64,000 nt of DNA from contig NZ_PYNW01000006.1 in the NCBI RefSeq assembly GCF_003026105.1, positions 124,001 to 188,000 on the forward strand, read 5' to 3'. How positions within the stretch are numbered: the stretch's first letter is position 1; every line of letters starts with the position of its first letter. Made by a program: the position numbers and the translations under genes. This document shows, piece after piece, positions 31,943 to 41,655 of this stretch. A model generated the notes under the pieces. That model was not told the origin of the DNA and searched no databases. It was given only the letters and a program-made list of their open reading frames with translations. Source of the DNA: Photobacterium sp. GB-56. GTDB lineage: Bacteria > Pseudomonadota > Gammaproteobacteria > Enterobacterales > Vibrionaceae.

Positions 31943-33204
31943 TTGAATGTCACCCTCTCTGGCAGCGGTTTCGTTGCCTCATTTTTACTGTAAAAGAACA
32001 ATAAAATGAAGAACATAAAGTAAGCAAAGCTAAATATCTGTGCAAGCAATGTATAGGTAGGAGTTGCCGGTAACGTACCTAAAACACCTAGTGCAATAAA
32101 GCTAACTGTGAACTGACAAATATTAATAAAGTGCACTTTGCTACGATAACGGAAAGAGCGAACTTTACAGCGATCGAACCACGGTAACAGGAATAAAAAG
32201 ACAATCGATGCTCCCATTGCCGCCACACCTAATAACTTATCGGGTACCGCACGCAAAATCGCATAGAACGGCGTGAAATACCAAACTGGCGCAATGTGCT
32301 CAGGTGTTTTTAGTGGATTTGCAGCTTCAAAGTTTGGCGGCTCAAGGAAGTACCCTCCCATTTCTGGGTTAAAAAAGATCACATAGCTAAAGAAAAAGGC
32401 GAAAACAGCAACACCAATCAGATCTTTAACTGTTCCATAAGGATGAAATGGGATTGAATCAATGATGTCATACTTGTTGCTGTAGTATTCATGAAAACGA
32501 AATTGTGTTTTATACCCTTCACCTTTAGAGCCCTTCGGCAGTTTTGTCTCAATACCATCAGGGTTATTTGAACCCACTTCATGAAGTGCTAATACGTGTA
32601 ACACAATGAGCAACAACAATACGATTGGCAGCGCAATAACATGTAATGCAAAGAAACGGTTTAGCGTTGCCCCTGAGACAACATAATCCCCTCGGATCCA
32701 AAGAGTTAGATCGTCACCGATTACAGGTATTGCACCAAATAGCGAAATAATGACCTGTGCGCCCCAGAATGACATTTGTCCCCATGGCAACAAATATCCC
32801 ATGAACGCTTCAGCCATAAGAATGAGAAAAATCAACATACCGAATAACCACAGTAGCTCACGAGGCTTTTGGTAAGATCCGTAGATCAAGCCGCGGAACA
32901 TATGCAGATAAATCACGACAAAAAATGCGGAAGCACCTGTCGAGTGCATATAACGTAGCAGCCAACCATACTCTACATCTCGCATGATATATTCAATGGA
33001 AGCAAATGCCCCTTCACCTGATGGTACATAGTTCATGGTTAACCAGATCCCTGTTACGATCTGATTAACAAGCACCAACATGGCAAGAGAACCAAAGATG
33101 TACCAAAAGTTGAAATTTTTCGGCATCGGATATTCAGATAAATGCTTTCTATAAGCATTCGTGACGGGCAAACGTTTTTCAATCCAGCCTAGTAGCGCAT
33201 TCAT
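31939..33204 (-). CDS. petB: Cytochrome b of the bc1 complex
   Basis: Cytochrome b holds hemes bL and bH and both quinone sites. The 421 aa are a full-length bacterial form with eight membrane helices. Heme-ligand histidines are visible in RYMHSTGASAFFVVIYLHMF (near 84-103) and FALHVIALPIVLLLLIVLHV (near 186-205). The Qo-site PEWY is present in the variant PVWY (IAPVWYFTPFYAILRAVP, near 292), one residue unlike the usual PEWY and typical of gammaproteobacterial forms as far as I recall. Confidence 0.96.
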   Translation of the reverse strand: MNALLGWIEKRLPVTNAYRKHLSEYPMPKNFNFWYIFGSLAMLVLVNQIVTGIWLTMNYVPSGEGAFASIEYIMRDVEYGWLLRYMHSTGASAFFVVIYLHMFRGLIYGSYQKPRELLWLFGMLIFLILMAEAFMGYLLPWGQMSFWGAQVIISLFGAIPVIGDDLTLWIRGDYVVSGATLNRFFALHVIALPIVLLLLIVLHVLALHEVGSNNPDGIETKLPKGSKGEGYKTQFRFHEYYSNKYDIIDSIPFHPYGTVKDLIGVAVFAFFFSYVIFFNPEMGGYFLEPPNFEAANPLKTPEHIAPVWYFTPFYAILRAVPDKLLGVAAMGASIVFLFLLPWFDRCKVRSFRYRSKVHFINICQFTVSFIALGVLGTLPATPTYTLLAQIFSFAYFMFFILLFFYSKNEATKPLPERVTFK

Positions 33205-33794
33205 TATACGGCCTCCCCATCAACACCAACGATAATCGTGTTGTCATCTAAGAATTGATATGGAGGTATCACCAGATTCAATGGTGCAGGCACGCCTGCA
33301 AACACACGACCGGCCATATCAAAGGTAGAGCCGTGACATGGACAGAAGAACCCTGACGATATGCCACTTACTTGTTCATTAAAGCTATCGGGTAAATAAG
33401 TTGGAGAACAGCCAAGATGAGTACAAATACCCAAGGCTAAAAAGATTTCAGGCTTCACTGAACGGAATTCATTTTGTGCATAAGATGGCTGCTGAGGTTC
33501 TTCTGATGAAGGATCCCGCAATTCGCCATCATGGGTACTTAACTCTTGTAAAACAGCCTTGCTGCGACGAACAACCCACACAGGTTTTCCTCGCCATTCA
33601 ACGCGAACCATTTGTCCATCTTCTAACTTACTGATATCAACTTCGACAGGAGCACCGGCGGCTTTTGCTTTCGCACTCGGATTCCATGATTTGATAAAAG
33701 GAACGGCAACAGCTGCAGCTCCTAACCCACCAACAACCGAGGTTGTTACGGTCAGAAAGCGACGTCGTCCTTTGCTTACTGGCACATTGCTCAT
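33204..33794 (-). CDS. petA: Rieske iron-sulfur subunit of the bc1 complex
   Basis: The Rieske protein takes electrons from ubiquinol. The start MSNVPVSKGRRRFLTVTTSV gives 196 aa; 20 upstream codons are open but unlike the family. A twin-arginine-like anchor (GRRRFL then GGLGAAAVAVPF) inserts it in the membrane. Cluster ligands are C124/H126 in CTHLGC and C151/H154 in CPCHG, with C129 and C153 forming the disulfide. The stop overlaps the petB start by one base. First gene of petABC. Confidence 0.97.
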   Translation of the reverse strand: MSNVPVSKGRRRFLTVTTSVVGGLGAAAVAVPFIKSWNPSAKAKAAGAPVEVDISKLEDGQMVRVEWRGKPVWVVRRSKAVLQELSTHDGELRDPSSEEPQQPSYAQNEFRSVKPEIFLALGICTHLGCSPTYLPDSFNEQVSGISSGFFCPCHGSTFDMAGRVFAGVPAPLNLVIPPYQFLDDNTIIVGVDGEAV

Positions 33795-34094
33795 CCAATA
33801 TTCTCCCTTACTCCCGCCTTGGATTATTATGTCCTTATGCGTCCTTGGAGCCACGGCTAACTTCCAACGAAAAGGTAACAGTAAAATTACACATTCAAAC
33901 TGTTTCCAACATAAAAAGGATATGTAACAGACGATATTTTGACAAGTTAAAGCGACTCTTTTGCACTAAATCTGAGCAAAGCGTTCTTTTTACCTTCCAA
34001 CGATAACATCGTTACTTAAACTTAATTTTTGGCCGTGTTGAGAGCGGTAAAAATGGAGAAAATAAGGCAGGAAGCTGATTGTTTAGCTATTAAT
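33795..34094. other. Gap between rpsI and petA
   Basis: About 300 bases of AT-rich DNA hold the petA leader and promoter on the minus strand and then the tail of the rpsI terminator. I see no gene; the short plus-strand frames here lack any family resemblance. Confidence 0.7.
33917..33945 (-). promoter_or_regulatory. Candidate petABC promoter
   Basis: On the minus strand TTGTCA (33940-33945) and TATCCT (33917-33922) are spaced by 17 bases, about 120 bases upstream of petA. Confidence 0.5.
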
Positions 34095-34129
34095 AAATAA
34101 AAAAAAGCCCAACCCGAGGGTTGAGCTTT
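34095..34129 (-). terminator. Terminator of rplM-rpsI
   Basis: The stem AAAGC-C-CAACC / GGTTG-A-GCTTT (34104-34114, 34119-34129; one internal mismatch, CGAG loop) is followed on the minus strand by TTTTTTTTATTTATTA. It lies 37 bases after the rpsI stop. Confidence 0.85.
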
Positions 34130-34166
34130 CTGTACACAGTAACCAGATAAAATCTGGAAGCGAAAA

Positions 34167-34559
34167 TTAACGCTTAGAGAACTGTGGACGACGACGTGCT
34201 TTACGTAGACCAACTTTCTTACGCTCAACGCAACGAGCGTCGCGAGTAACGTAGCCAGCTGCACGTAGAGCAGGACGTAGAGTTTCATCGTACTCCATAA
34301 GAGCGCGAGTGATACCGTGACGGATTGCACCAGATTGACCAGTGATACCACCACCTTTAACAGTGATGTATAGGTCTAGGTTCTCTGTCATTTCAACAAG
34401 CTCTAGAGGTTGACGAACAACCATACGCGCTGTTGGGCGACCGAAGTACTCTTCGATGCTACGCTTGTTGATAACGATGTTGCCAGTACCCGGTTTGATG
34501 AAAACGCGAGCTGCTGAGCTTTTACGGCGACCAGTGCCGTAGTATTGATTCTCTGCCAT
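34167..34559 (-). CDS. rpsI: 30S ribosomal protein S9
   Basis: S9 binds the head of the small subunit; its C-terminal Arg contacts P-site tRNA. From [20 protein letters not shown] it has 130 aa, exactly the E. coli length; the five codons upstream belong to the leader. The hallmark [19 protein letters not shown] and the C-terminal [12 protein letters not shown] are present. It is co-transcribed with rplM, which ends 15 bases upstream. Confidence 0.99.
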   Translation of the reverse strand: MAENQYYGTGRRKSSAARVFIKPGTGNIVINKRSIEEYFGRPTARMVVRQPLELVEMTENLDLYITVKGGGITGQSGAIRHGITRALMEYDETLRPALRAAGYVTRDARCVERKKVGLRKARRRPQFSKR

Positions 34560-34574
34560 TGTCATAATTCCCAA

Positions 34575-35003
34575 TTAGATGTCTAGTACTTTAGGCTGTT
34601 GTGCAGCATGGTTGTGCTCAGTACCTGCGTAAACTTTTAGCTTACGGTACATAGCACGGCCTAGAGGACCTTTAGGAAGCATGCCTTTAACAGCAGTTTC
34701 AATAACCATTTCTGGTTTCTTGTCGATTAGCTTATCAAAGCTGATTGACTTAAGGCCGCCGATGTAGCCAGTGTGGTGGTGGTACATTTTATCTGTACGC
34801 TTGTTACCAGTTACTGCTACTTTCTCAGCATTGATAACTACAATGTAGTCACCAGTGTCAACGTGTGGAGTGTACTCCGGCTTGTGCTTACCACGTAGAC
34901 GAGAAGCGATTTCAGTTGCAAGACGACCTAGAGTTTTACCTTCAGCGTCAACAACATACCAGTCACGTTTTACAGTTTCTGGTTTAGCAACGAAAGTTTT
35001 CAT
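34575..35003 (-). CDS. rplM: 50S ribosomal protein L13
   Basis: L13 is an early-assembly large-subunit protein. The 142 aa equal E. coli L13, with [20 protein letters not shown] at the N-terminus, [18 protein letters not shown] and [19 protein letters not shown]. It is the first gene of rplM-rpsI; in E. coli L13 represses this operon through its leader, and a structured 136-base leader is present here too. Confidence 0.99.
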   Translation of the reverse strand: MKTFVAKPETVKRDWYVVDAEGKTLGRLATEIASRLRGKHKPEYTPHVDTGDYIVVINAEKVAVTGNKRTDKMYHHHTGYIGGLKSISFDKLIDKKPEMVIETAVKGMLPKGPLGRAMYRKLKVYAGTEHNHAAQQPKVLDI

Positions 35004-35139
35004 GCTAATTAATACCCAATAATTTAAATAGTTTCACTTACTAGAACCATCAAATGATGGTCCCTCTGTATAAGAGCCCAGTCATCACCCCTTCGAGTGG
35101 TTGGCACTCCAGGCTTTCGCCTTCACAGGTACGGTGGGT
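35004..35139 (-). promoter_or_regulatory. Structured 5' leader of rplM-rpsI
   Basis: The minus-strand leader between the -10 box and rplM has several local hairpins: GGC-GAAA-GCC near 35111-35120, CACTCGAAGGGGTG near 35087-35100, and a perfect ACCATCA-AA-TGATGGT-like stem near 35046-35062. L13 controls its own operon in E. coli by binding the leader; the same role here is inference. Confidence 0.5.
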
Positions 35140-35145
35140 CGCAAG

Positions 35146-35151
35146 ATTATA
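35146..35151 (-). promoter_or_regulatory. -10 box of the rplM-rpsI promoter
   Basis: A perfect TATAAT on the minus strand precedes a G+C-rich leader. No convincing -35 box is seen at 16-18 bases. Transcription would start near 35139. Confidence 0.5.
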
Positions 35152-35284
35152 GGGAAGGGTGAGGAAAAAATCACCTCTTTTCCTAAAAAAAATGTCTTTT
35201 TTTCTTATTAACGACAATTTAAGGCAAAAGCAGTCGATAAATCCTGATTATCGTTAAATACGATAACCGTTAACAACGCGATTT

Positions 35285-36388
35285 CTATGCTAGATGCGGC
35301 TTTGCTAAGTATTCATGGCTTTGCATTTCGATTAAACGTGAGCAACATCGCTTAAATTCAAAGGTTAATCGTCCTTGTTGATAAAGTTGCTCAAGAGGTA
35401 CTGCCGCAGAAATAATCAAAGTGACATTACGCTCATAAAACTCATCAACCATGGCAATAAAGCGCCGTGCAGCATCGTCTTCCTGCTCTGTAATTTGCGG
35501 TACTTCAGATAAAATAACCGTATGATAGATTTGTGCTATTTCCATGTAATCATTTTGACTACGTGACGTTTGGCATAATTGATTAAAACTGAACTGCACG
35601 ACACCATCCGCCTCTCGCTGTACCATCAATTGCCGCGCATTAATTGTGATCATTGTTTGCTGATTACGAGGCTCTGAGGTTAACTGTTCGAAATAACGTT
35701 TTAAATTCTCTGTTGCACATTCATCTAATGGGTAATGATAAATCTCAGCTTGTTCTAACGTTCGCAAGCGATAATCAATCCCAGCATCAACATTCACTAT
35801 CTCACAATGCTGTTCTATCAATGCGATAGCTGGTAAAAATCTCGCACGTTGCAAACCATTTCGATATAACTCTGATGGTGGAATATTCGATGTTGCGACT
35901 AAACTAATTCCTCGCTTAAATAACGCTTCAAGCAAGGTACCTAAAATCATTGCATCGGTAATATCAGAAACAAAAAACTCATCAAAACAAATAATATCTG
36001 TTTCTTGTTTAAATTTATCAGCAACGTGTTCCAGTGGATTTTCAACACCATCTAATGTTTTTAATTCTTGATGCACGCGATGCATAAAGCGATGAAAGTG
36101 CATCCGCGTTTTACGTTCCAATGGTAAACAGTCATAAAAAGTATCAACAAGATAAGTTTTCCCTCGTCCTACCCCGCCCCAAAAATATAATCCTTTCACT
36201 GGCACAATATCTGCTTGAGTTGAATTAGATTTAAAATAACGTTGGATGAAAGACAGTTTAGGCTCAGGTTTAGGCGCTATTATACGATGATATAAATTAT
36301 CAAGATGGGAAACGGCATTGGCTTGTGCTGGATCTGCAAAAAAATCCGTTTTCTGTAAATCTTGTTGATATTTTTCTAGTGGCGTCAT
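35285..36388 (-). CDS. zapE: Cell division protein ZapE (AFG1-like ATPase)
   Basis: ZapE is a cytoplasmic ATPase that acts on the Z ring during constriction in E. coli, also under low oxygen and heat. The 367 aa carry Walker A GGVGRGKT (71-78), Walker B ICFDEFFVSDI (about 134-144), ATSNIPPSELYRNGLQR and the C-terminal ERNVTLIISAAVPLEQLY block. It is transcribed alone, divergent from zapG, and lies upstream of rplM as in other gammaproteobacteria. Confidence 0.95.
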   Translation of the reverse strand: MTPLEKYQQDLQKTDFFADPAQANAVSHLDNLYHRIIAPKPEPKLSFIQRYFKSNSTQADIVPVKGLYFWGGVGRGKTYLVDTFYDCLPLERKTRMHFHRFMHRVHQELKTLDGVENPLEHVADKFKQETDIICFDEFFVSDITDAMILGTLLEALFKRGISLVATSNIPPSELYRNGLQRARFLPAIALIEQHCEIVNVDAGIDYRLRTLEQAEIYHYPLDECATENLKRYFEQLTSEPRNQQTMITINARQLMVQREADGVVQFSFNQLCQTSRSQNDYMEIAQIYHTVILSEVPQITEQEDDAARRFIAMVDEFYERNVTLIISAAVPLEQLYQQGRLTFEFKRCCSRLIEMQSHEYLAKPHLA

Positions 36389-36535
36389 TCTAACCTTACC
36401 TGTTACATCCGTGAGTTATCTCTAATTATGAGAGGCAGAGCCACTTCATGACTCTTACATCATATTTATTGAGTATCATGTCGCTTAACCTCACGGTATA
36501 GTAACGTGACAGCCATCGTTGATAAACATTGATAC

Positions 36536-36547
36536 ACGAATATTCGT
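36536..36547. repeat. 12-bp palindrome ACGAATATTCGT upstream of zapG
   Basis: A perfect palindrome lies 22 bases before the zapG start, just upstream of its ribosome-binding site (AAGGAG). It could be a repressor site or an RNA hairpin; no regulator is recognised. Confidence 0.35.
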
Positions 36548-36569
36548 ATAAGTCACAAGGAGTTTATTC

Positions 36570-37028
36570 ATGACCATGACTTGGGCCATTATTATATTTT
36601 TAGCAGGGATCTTAGTTGGTGCTCTTGCCGTTCGTCTAACAAACAAAAGTGTAAAACAGCAAAAAACACTCAAAAAAGAGCTTGATAAGTCAAAGTACGA
36701 GCTCGAACAGTTCCGCCAAGAACTCGTTGATCATTTTGCTCGCAGTGCTGATTTACTCGACAATGTTGCTAAAGATTACAGCAAACTTTATGAGCATATG
36801 GCGAAGACTTCTACCGAGTTAATGCCAAACCTTCCAGCACAAGATAATCCTTTTGCAAAACGCATCACGAGTTTAGAAACGGTGAAAGACGGGCCAAAAG
36901 AAGATGAGAGTGTTGAGCAAGCACCGCGCGATTATGCCAATGGCGCGACGGGATTATTTAACGGTGAAAACACCGCAGTAACAGAAGAAGAAAAAGCTCA
37001 ACTACATGCCGAGCCAAAAGCGAGTTAA
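36570..37028 (+). CDS. zapG: Inner-membrane division/envelope protein ZapG (YhcB, DUF1043)
   Basis: ZapG (YhcB) is a small bitopic membrane protein tied to cell-wall and membrane synthesis in E. coli. The 152 aa have one N-terminal helix (about 4-24, WAIIIFLAGILVGALAVRL), a coiled-coil region (KTLKKELDKSKYELEQFRQE, about 33-60), the conserved HFARSADLLDNVAKDYSKLY block and a long acidic tail. Its place beside degQ and opposite zapE is the usual one. Confidence 0.93.
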   Translation: MTMTWAIIIFLAGILVGALAVRLTNKSVKQQKTLKKELDKSKYELEQFRQELVDHFARSADLLDNVAKDYSKLYEHMAKTSTELMPNLPAQDNPFAKRITSLETVKDGPKEDESVEQAPRDYANGATGLFNGENTAVTEEEKAQLHAEPKAS

Positions 37029-37040
37029 CTGTCACATTTA

Positions 37041-37088
37041 TTCACTTTCACTTGTTGTTTATTCGTAATAAGAGTGAGTGAAAGTGAA
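37041..37088 (+). terminator. Long hairpin after zapG, probable terminator
   Basis: TTCACTTTCACT (37041-37052) and AGTGAAAGTGAA (37077-37088) form a perfect 12-bp stem with a 24-base loop. CTTCTTTTTA follows only a few bases later. A -35-like TTGACT (37091-37096), which could serve degQ, lies directly behind it. Confidence 0.45.
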
Positions 37089-37140
37089 CTTTGACTTCTT
37101 TTTATAGGTCTTAATTTTACTTGTAAATTGGAGCTCAATA

Positions 37141-38511
37141 ATGATTAAAAAGCCTTTTCTTGTTCTTACTGCGTTAGCATTAGGTATCAGTTCTGCTCTT
37201 ACCCCAGTAACTGCAACTGCAGCATTACCTACCTCTGTTAATAACCAACCTATACCAAGCCTTGCACCAATGTTGGAGCAAGTCACCCCCGCGGTTGTGA
37301 GTATTGCTGTTGAAGGTAAGCATGTTTCTAAGCAGCGTTTACCTGAATCTTTCCGTTATTTTTTTGGTCCAGACTTTCCTTCAGAGCAAGTCCAAGAGCG
37401 TCCATTTAGAGGTTTAGGCTCTGGGGTTATTGTTGATGCAAAGAAAGGCTATATCGTCACTAACCATCATGTTATTGATGGCGCAGATGAAATCAGTGTC
37501 CAACTTTCTGATGGACGCGAAATCGATGCCAAACTTATTGGTAGTGATGGCATGTCCGATATTGCATTACTACAGATAGACAAACCTGAAAACTTAACGG
37601 AAGTAAAACTGGCGAACTCCGATAAGTTACGTGTCGGTGATTTTGCTATCGCAATTGGTAACCCATTTGGTTTAGGTCAAACGGTAACATCAGGAATTGT
37701 CTCGGCACTGGGCCGTAGTGGCTTAAATGTCGAAAACTTTGAAAACTTTATTCAAACCGATGCTGCTATCAACAGTGGTAACTCAGGCGGTGCATTAGTT
37801 AATCTCAATGGTGAGTTAATTGGTATTAACACCGCAATTTTAGGCCCTAACGGTGGTAATGTCGGTATTGGCTTTGCTATTCCCTCCAATATGGTGAAAA
37901 GCTTAACTGATCAACTCTTAGAATTTGGTCAAGTAAAACGCGGGATTTTGGGGATTCAAGGTGGAGAATTAACCGCAGAGCTTGCTAAAACCTTCGGGTA
38001 TTCAACGAACCACGGTGCATTTGTTAACCAAGTCATGCCTGACTCTTCTGCTGAAAAAGCAGGGCTGAAAGCGGGGGATATCATTACCGAAGTGAACGGC
38101 AACCCAATCCGTACCTTTGGTGAGTTACGAGCGAAAATAGCGACAATGGGCGCAGGCAAGGCACTCACTTTAGGTATTATTCGCGACGGTAAAAAGCAAA
38201 CCGTTAATGTGACCTTAAAAGCGGCGAGTGAAAACAAAGTGAAGGCTGATAATCTCCACCCTAGCCTAGCCGGTGCTGAATTTACCAATACGGTTGCTGG
38301 CGATAAAGTCAAAGGGGTTAAGGTATCAAAGCTTGATGAGCGATCTATCGCTGCACGTTATGGGCTAAAAAAAGGTGACATTATTATTGGCCTTAACCGT
38401 AATAAGATAAATAACCTCGGTGAACTTCGTAAAGCACTTGAAGCAAAACCTGATGTGCTTGCGATGGAAGTCAAGCGTGGAAACAACGTCCTGTACCTGA
38501 TCATTAGGTAA
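37141..38511 (+). CDS. degQ: Periplasmic serine protease DegQ (HtrA family)
   Basis: DegQ is a periplasmic protease-chaperone for misfolded proteins. The 456 aa have a Sec signal (cleavage near TATAALP, 25-30), a trypsin-like domain with H110, D140 and S215 (NSGNSGG), and two PDZ domains (about 265-355 and 365-450). It lies directly before degS as in E. coli. DegP is the alternative name; the neighbourhood and the length support DegQ. It may also be the only DegP/DegQ-type protease, as reported for vibrios. Confidence 0.95.
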   Translation: MIKKPFLVLTALALGISSALTPVTATAALPTSVNNQPIPSLAPMLEQVTPAVVSIAVEGKHVSKQRLPESFRYFFGPDFPSEQVQERPFRGLGSGVIVDAKKGYIVTNHHVIDGADEISVQLSDGREIDAKLIGSDGMSDIALLQIDKPENLTEVKLANSDKLRVGDFAIAIGNPFGLGQTVTSGIVSALGRSGLNVENFENFIQTDAAINSGNSGGALVNLNGELIGINTAILGPNGGNVGIGFAIPSNMVKSLTDQLLEFGQVKRGILGIQGGELTAELAKTFGYSTNHGAFVNQVMPDSSAEKAGLKAGDIITEVNGNPIRTFGELRAKIATMGAGKALTLGIIRDGKKQTVNVTLKAASENKVKADNLHPSLAGAEFTNTVAGDKVKGVKVSKLDERSIAARYGLKKGDIIIGLNRNKINNLGELRKALEAKPDVLAMEVKRGNNVLYLIIR

Positions 38512-38535
38512 TAATACGTTTATCATTAACCTTCA

Positions 38536-38571
38536 AATAAAGTCAGGGTGAAACCGCGCTCTGACTTTATT
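38536..38571 (+). terminator. Hairpin between degQ and degS
   Basis: A perfect 11-bp stem AATAAAGTCAG (38536-38546) / CTGACTTTATT (38561-38571) with a 14-base loop ends in TTTATTATT. It could be a weak terminator or attenuator that lets degS be expressed at a different level from degQ. Confidence 0.55.
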
Positions 38572-38640
38572 ATTGGTCTCTCTAAGTATGAATGGTATTC
38601 TTCTTGCCACTCACTCTCTTTATTACTTTAAGGACTCTTG

Positions 38641-39723
38641 ATGTTGGCTTTTCTTGGTCGTTCTATTTTGCTCGGCCTTATCACAGCATGTGTTGTACTT
38701 GTTGCTGTACCAAGTTTGCGCCCATCATCACCGGTGTCTTTACCCCAATTAGACGATGCGCCCGCCCCTTTATCATTTAACTACGCCGTTAAACGCGCTT
38801 CGCCTGCGGTGGTGAATATTTATAACCGTCGCTATGAAAATAATGAATCACGACCAGAGCCAGAGTTAATCACCCAAGGATTAGGTTCGGGGGTGATCAT
38901 GAGTGATAAAGGCTATATCGTGACGAACTATCACGTTGTCGCCAATGCGGATCAAGTCATTGTCGCACTGCAAGATGGCCGCATTTTAAACGCACAACTG
39001 ATCGGCTTAGATCAATTAACCGATCTCGCGGTTTTGAAAATTAATGCTGATAATTTACCCGTGATCCCAGTTAATCCAGACTACAAAGCGACAGTCGGTG
39101 ATGTCGTTCTTGCCATAGGTAATCCCTATAATCTAGGTCAAACAACAACCTTTGGTATTATTTCAGCAACAGGGCGTTCAGGCATGAGCTTTTATGGCCC
39201 ACAAGATTTTCTCCAAACAGATGCCGCGATTAACCGTGGTAACTCAGGTGGGGCATTAGTCAATACCCGTGGAGAGCTCGTTGGTATTAATACCGCTTCT
39301 TTCCAACAAGCAACGAATATTGAAACCTACGGTATTTCATTTGCTATCCCTTACCAACTAACCATCAAAATTATGAATAAGCTGATCGCTGATGGGCGTG
39401 TTATCCGTGGTTGGATTGGTATTCAAGGGCGTGAGATTAACCCTGTTATGGCAAGACTGTATGATGCCAATCAGGTAAATGGCATTATCGTAGAAGGTAT
39501 GGATCCTAACGGCCCGGCGTCAAAAGCTGGCTTTCAAAAAAATGATATCGTGGTCGAGATTGCAGGTAAACAAGTCACGAATGTACAAAGTGTTAGAGAT
39601 ATTGTTACTGATATCCGCCCAGGTACGCATGTGAATGTAAAAATTCTACGTGATGGTAAACCCATGATCATTCCTGTAACGGTGGCTAATCGCCCGGCCT
39701 CTGAGAATAAACCGATGCGATAA
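38641..39723 (+). CDS. degS: Membrane-anchored site-1 protease DegS
   Basis: DegS starts the sigma-E envelope stress cascade by cutting anti-sigma factor RseA when unfolded porins bind its PDZ domain. The 360 aa have an uncleaved N-terminal anchor (about 5-25), a protease domain with H98, D128 and S202 (NRGNSGG), and a single PDZ domain (about 255-345). The ATG at 38641 is chosen over an adjacent TTG. Together with SspB, which also acts on RseA fragments, it gives this window two sigma-E pathway parts. Confidence 0.96.
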   Translation: MLAFLGRSILLGLITACVVLVAVPSLRPSSPVSLPQLDDAPAPLSFNYAVKRASPAVVNIYNRRYENNESRPEPELITQGLGSGVIMSDKGYIVTNYHVVANADQVIVALQDGRILNAQLIGLDQLTDLAVLKINADNLPVIPVNPDYKATVGDVVLAIGNPYNLGQTTTFGIISATGRSGMSFYGPQDFLQTDAAINRGNSGGALVNTRGELVGINTASFQQATNIETYGISFAIPYQLTIKIMNKLIADGRVIRGWIGIQGREINPVMARLYDANQVNGIIVEGMDPNGPASKAGFQKNDIVVEIAGKQVTNVQSVRDIVTDIRPGTHVNVKILRDGKPMIIPVTVANRPASENKPMR

Positions 39724-39740
39724 TTACACATAACAAATAT

Positions 39741-39772
39741 AAAAAAACGCCTCACATGTGAGGCGTTTTTTT
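39741..39772. terminator. Bidirectional terminator between degS and murA
   Basis: AAAAAAACGCCTCAC and its complement GTGAGGCGTTTTTTT form a long stem around the palindrome CTCACATGTGAG. It serves the convergent degS and murA transcripts. Confidence 0.92.
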
Positions 39773-39805
39773 GTTTAGACATTTCTTATTTAAAAATAAG
39801 ACATC

Positions 39806-41059
<1,254 letters not shown>

Positions 41060-41067
41060 TTACCTCG

Positions 41068-41322
41068 TTATAACGACATTAGCTTTTTATCACGCATCCA
41101 TTCTTCAGGTGTATACGTTTTGATACTTAATGCGTGAATGTCGTTTGCTGCAATTCGATCCATTAACGGACCATAAATAGTTTGTTGTTTTTTCACTCGG
41201 CTCATGCCGTCAAAAATCGTACTCACTGCAATAACTTCGTAGTGACTACCTTCACCTTTAACAATCACTTCATCAAGATCTAAGGCGTTTTCTAAAATTT
41301 GTTTAATCTCGGAGATTTCCAC
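41068..41322 (-). CDS. ibaG: BolA-family protein IbaG (YrbA)
   Basis: IbaG is a small BolA-fold protein that binds monothiol glutaredoxins and iron-sulfur clusters and is linked to acid and envelope stress. The 84 aa match the family, with the conserved loop [26 protein letters not shown] region (about 20-45) including His near 27 and the Cys-free form, and [12 protein letters not shown] at the end. Located between mlaB and murA as in E. coli. Confidence 0.95.
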   Translation of the reverse strand: MEISEIKQILENALDLDEVIVKGEGSHYEVIAVSTIFDGMSRVKKQQTIYGPLMDRIAANDIHALSIKTYTPEEWMRDKKLMSL

Positions 41323-41341
41323 AAGCTATCCTCTCTAAAGC

Positions 41342-41653
41342 TCACTGCATGCTAGCGGCTAAAATGGGTTCAACATGGCTCAAGCGTAACAATGTTTTTA
41401 GCTGCTCGGGCACATTAAGCAGGGTGAAGTCACATCCTGCGCTGCTTAATTGCTGGTGAAGATGCAATAACATCACCATGCCAGCTGAGTCGACTCGACT
41501 CAAACCACCTAGATCGAGCAAGACCTTGTTTGAATCAGGTACCCACTCGTTTCTACGTCGCCAAAAAGCTGGCACTGTGTCACGTTCTAAACAACCTGAC
41601 AAGCAATATTGGTCATTACCGAGAGCTTGCCATTTGATCCTATCCTCAGACAT
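41342..41653 (-). CDS. mlaB: Mla complex STAS-domain subunit MlaB
   Basis: MlaB is the cytoplasmic STAS protein that stabilises the MlaFEDB transporter. From MSEDRIKWQALGN it has 103 aa; two further codons are open upstream. The STAS core is KVLLDLGGLSRVDSAGMVMLLHL (about 41-63), with the conserved Thr/Ser region DSAG. It overlaps or abuts the mlaC stop, last of mlaFEDCB. Confidence 0.94.
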   Translation of the reverse strand: MSEDRIKWQALGNDQYCLSGCLERDTVPAFWRRRNEWVPDSNKVLLDLGGLSRVDSAGMVMLLHLHQQLSSAGCDFTLLNVPEQLKTLLRLSHVEPILAASMQ

Positions 41654-41655
41654 GA

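Noticed and set aside
33743..34006. Plus-strand frames of 77-122 codons around 33401-34006
   Set aside because: They are antisense to petA and its leader and show no recognisable domain or ribosome-binding site.
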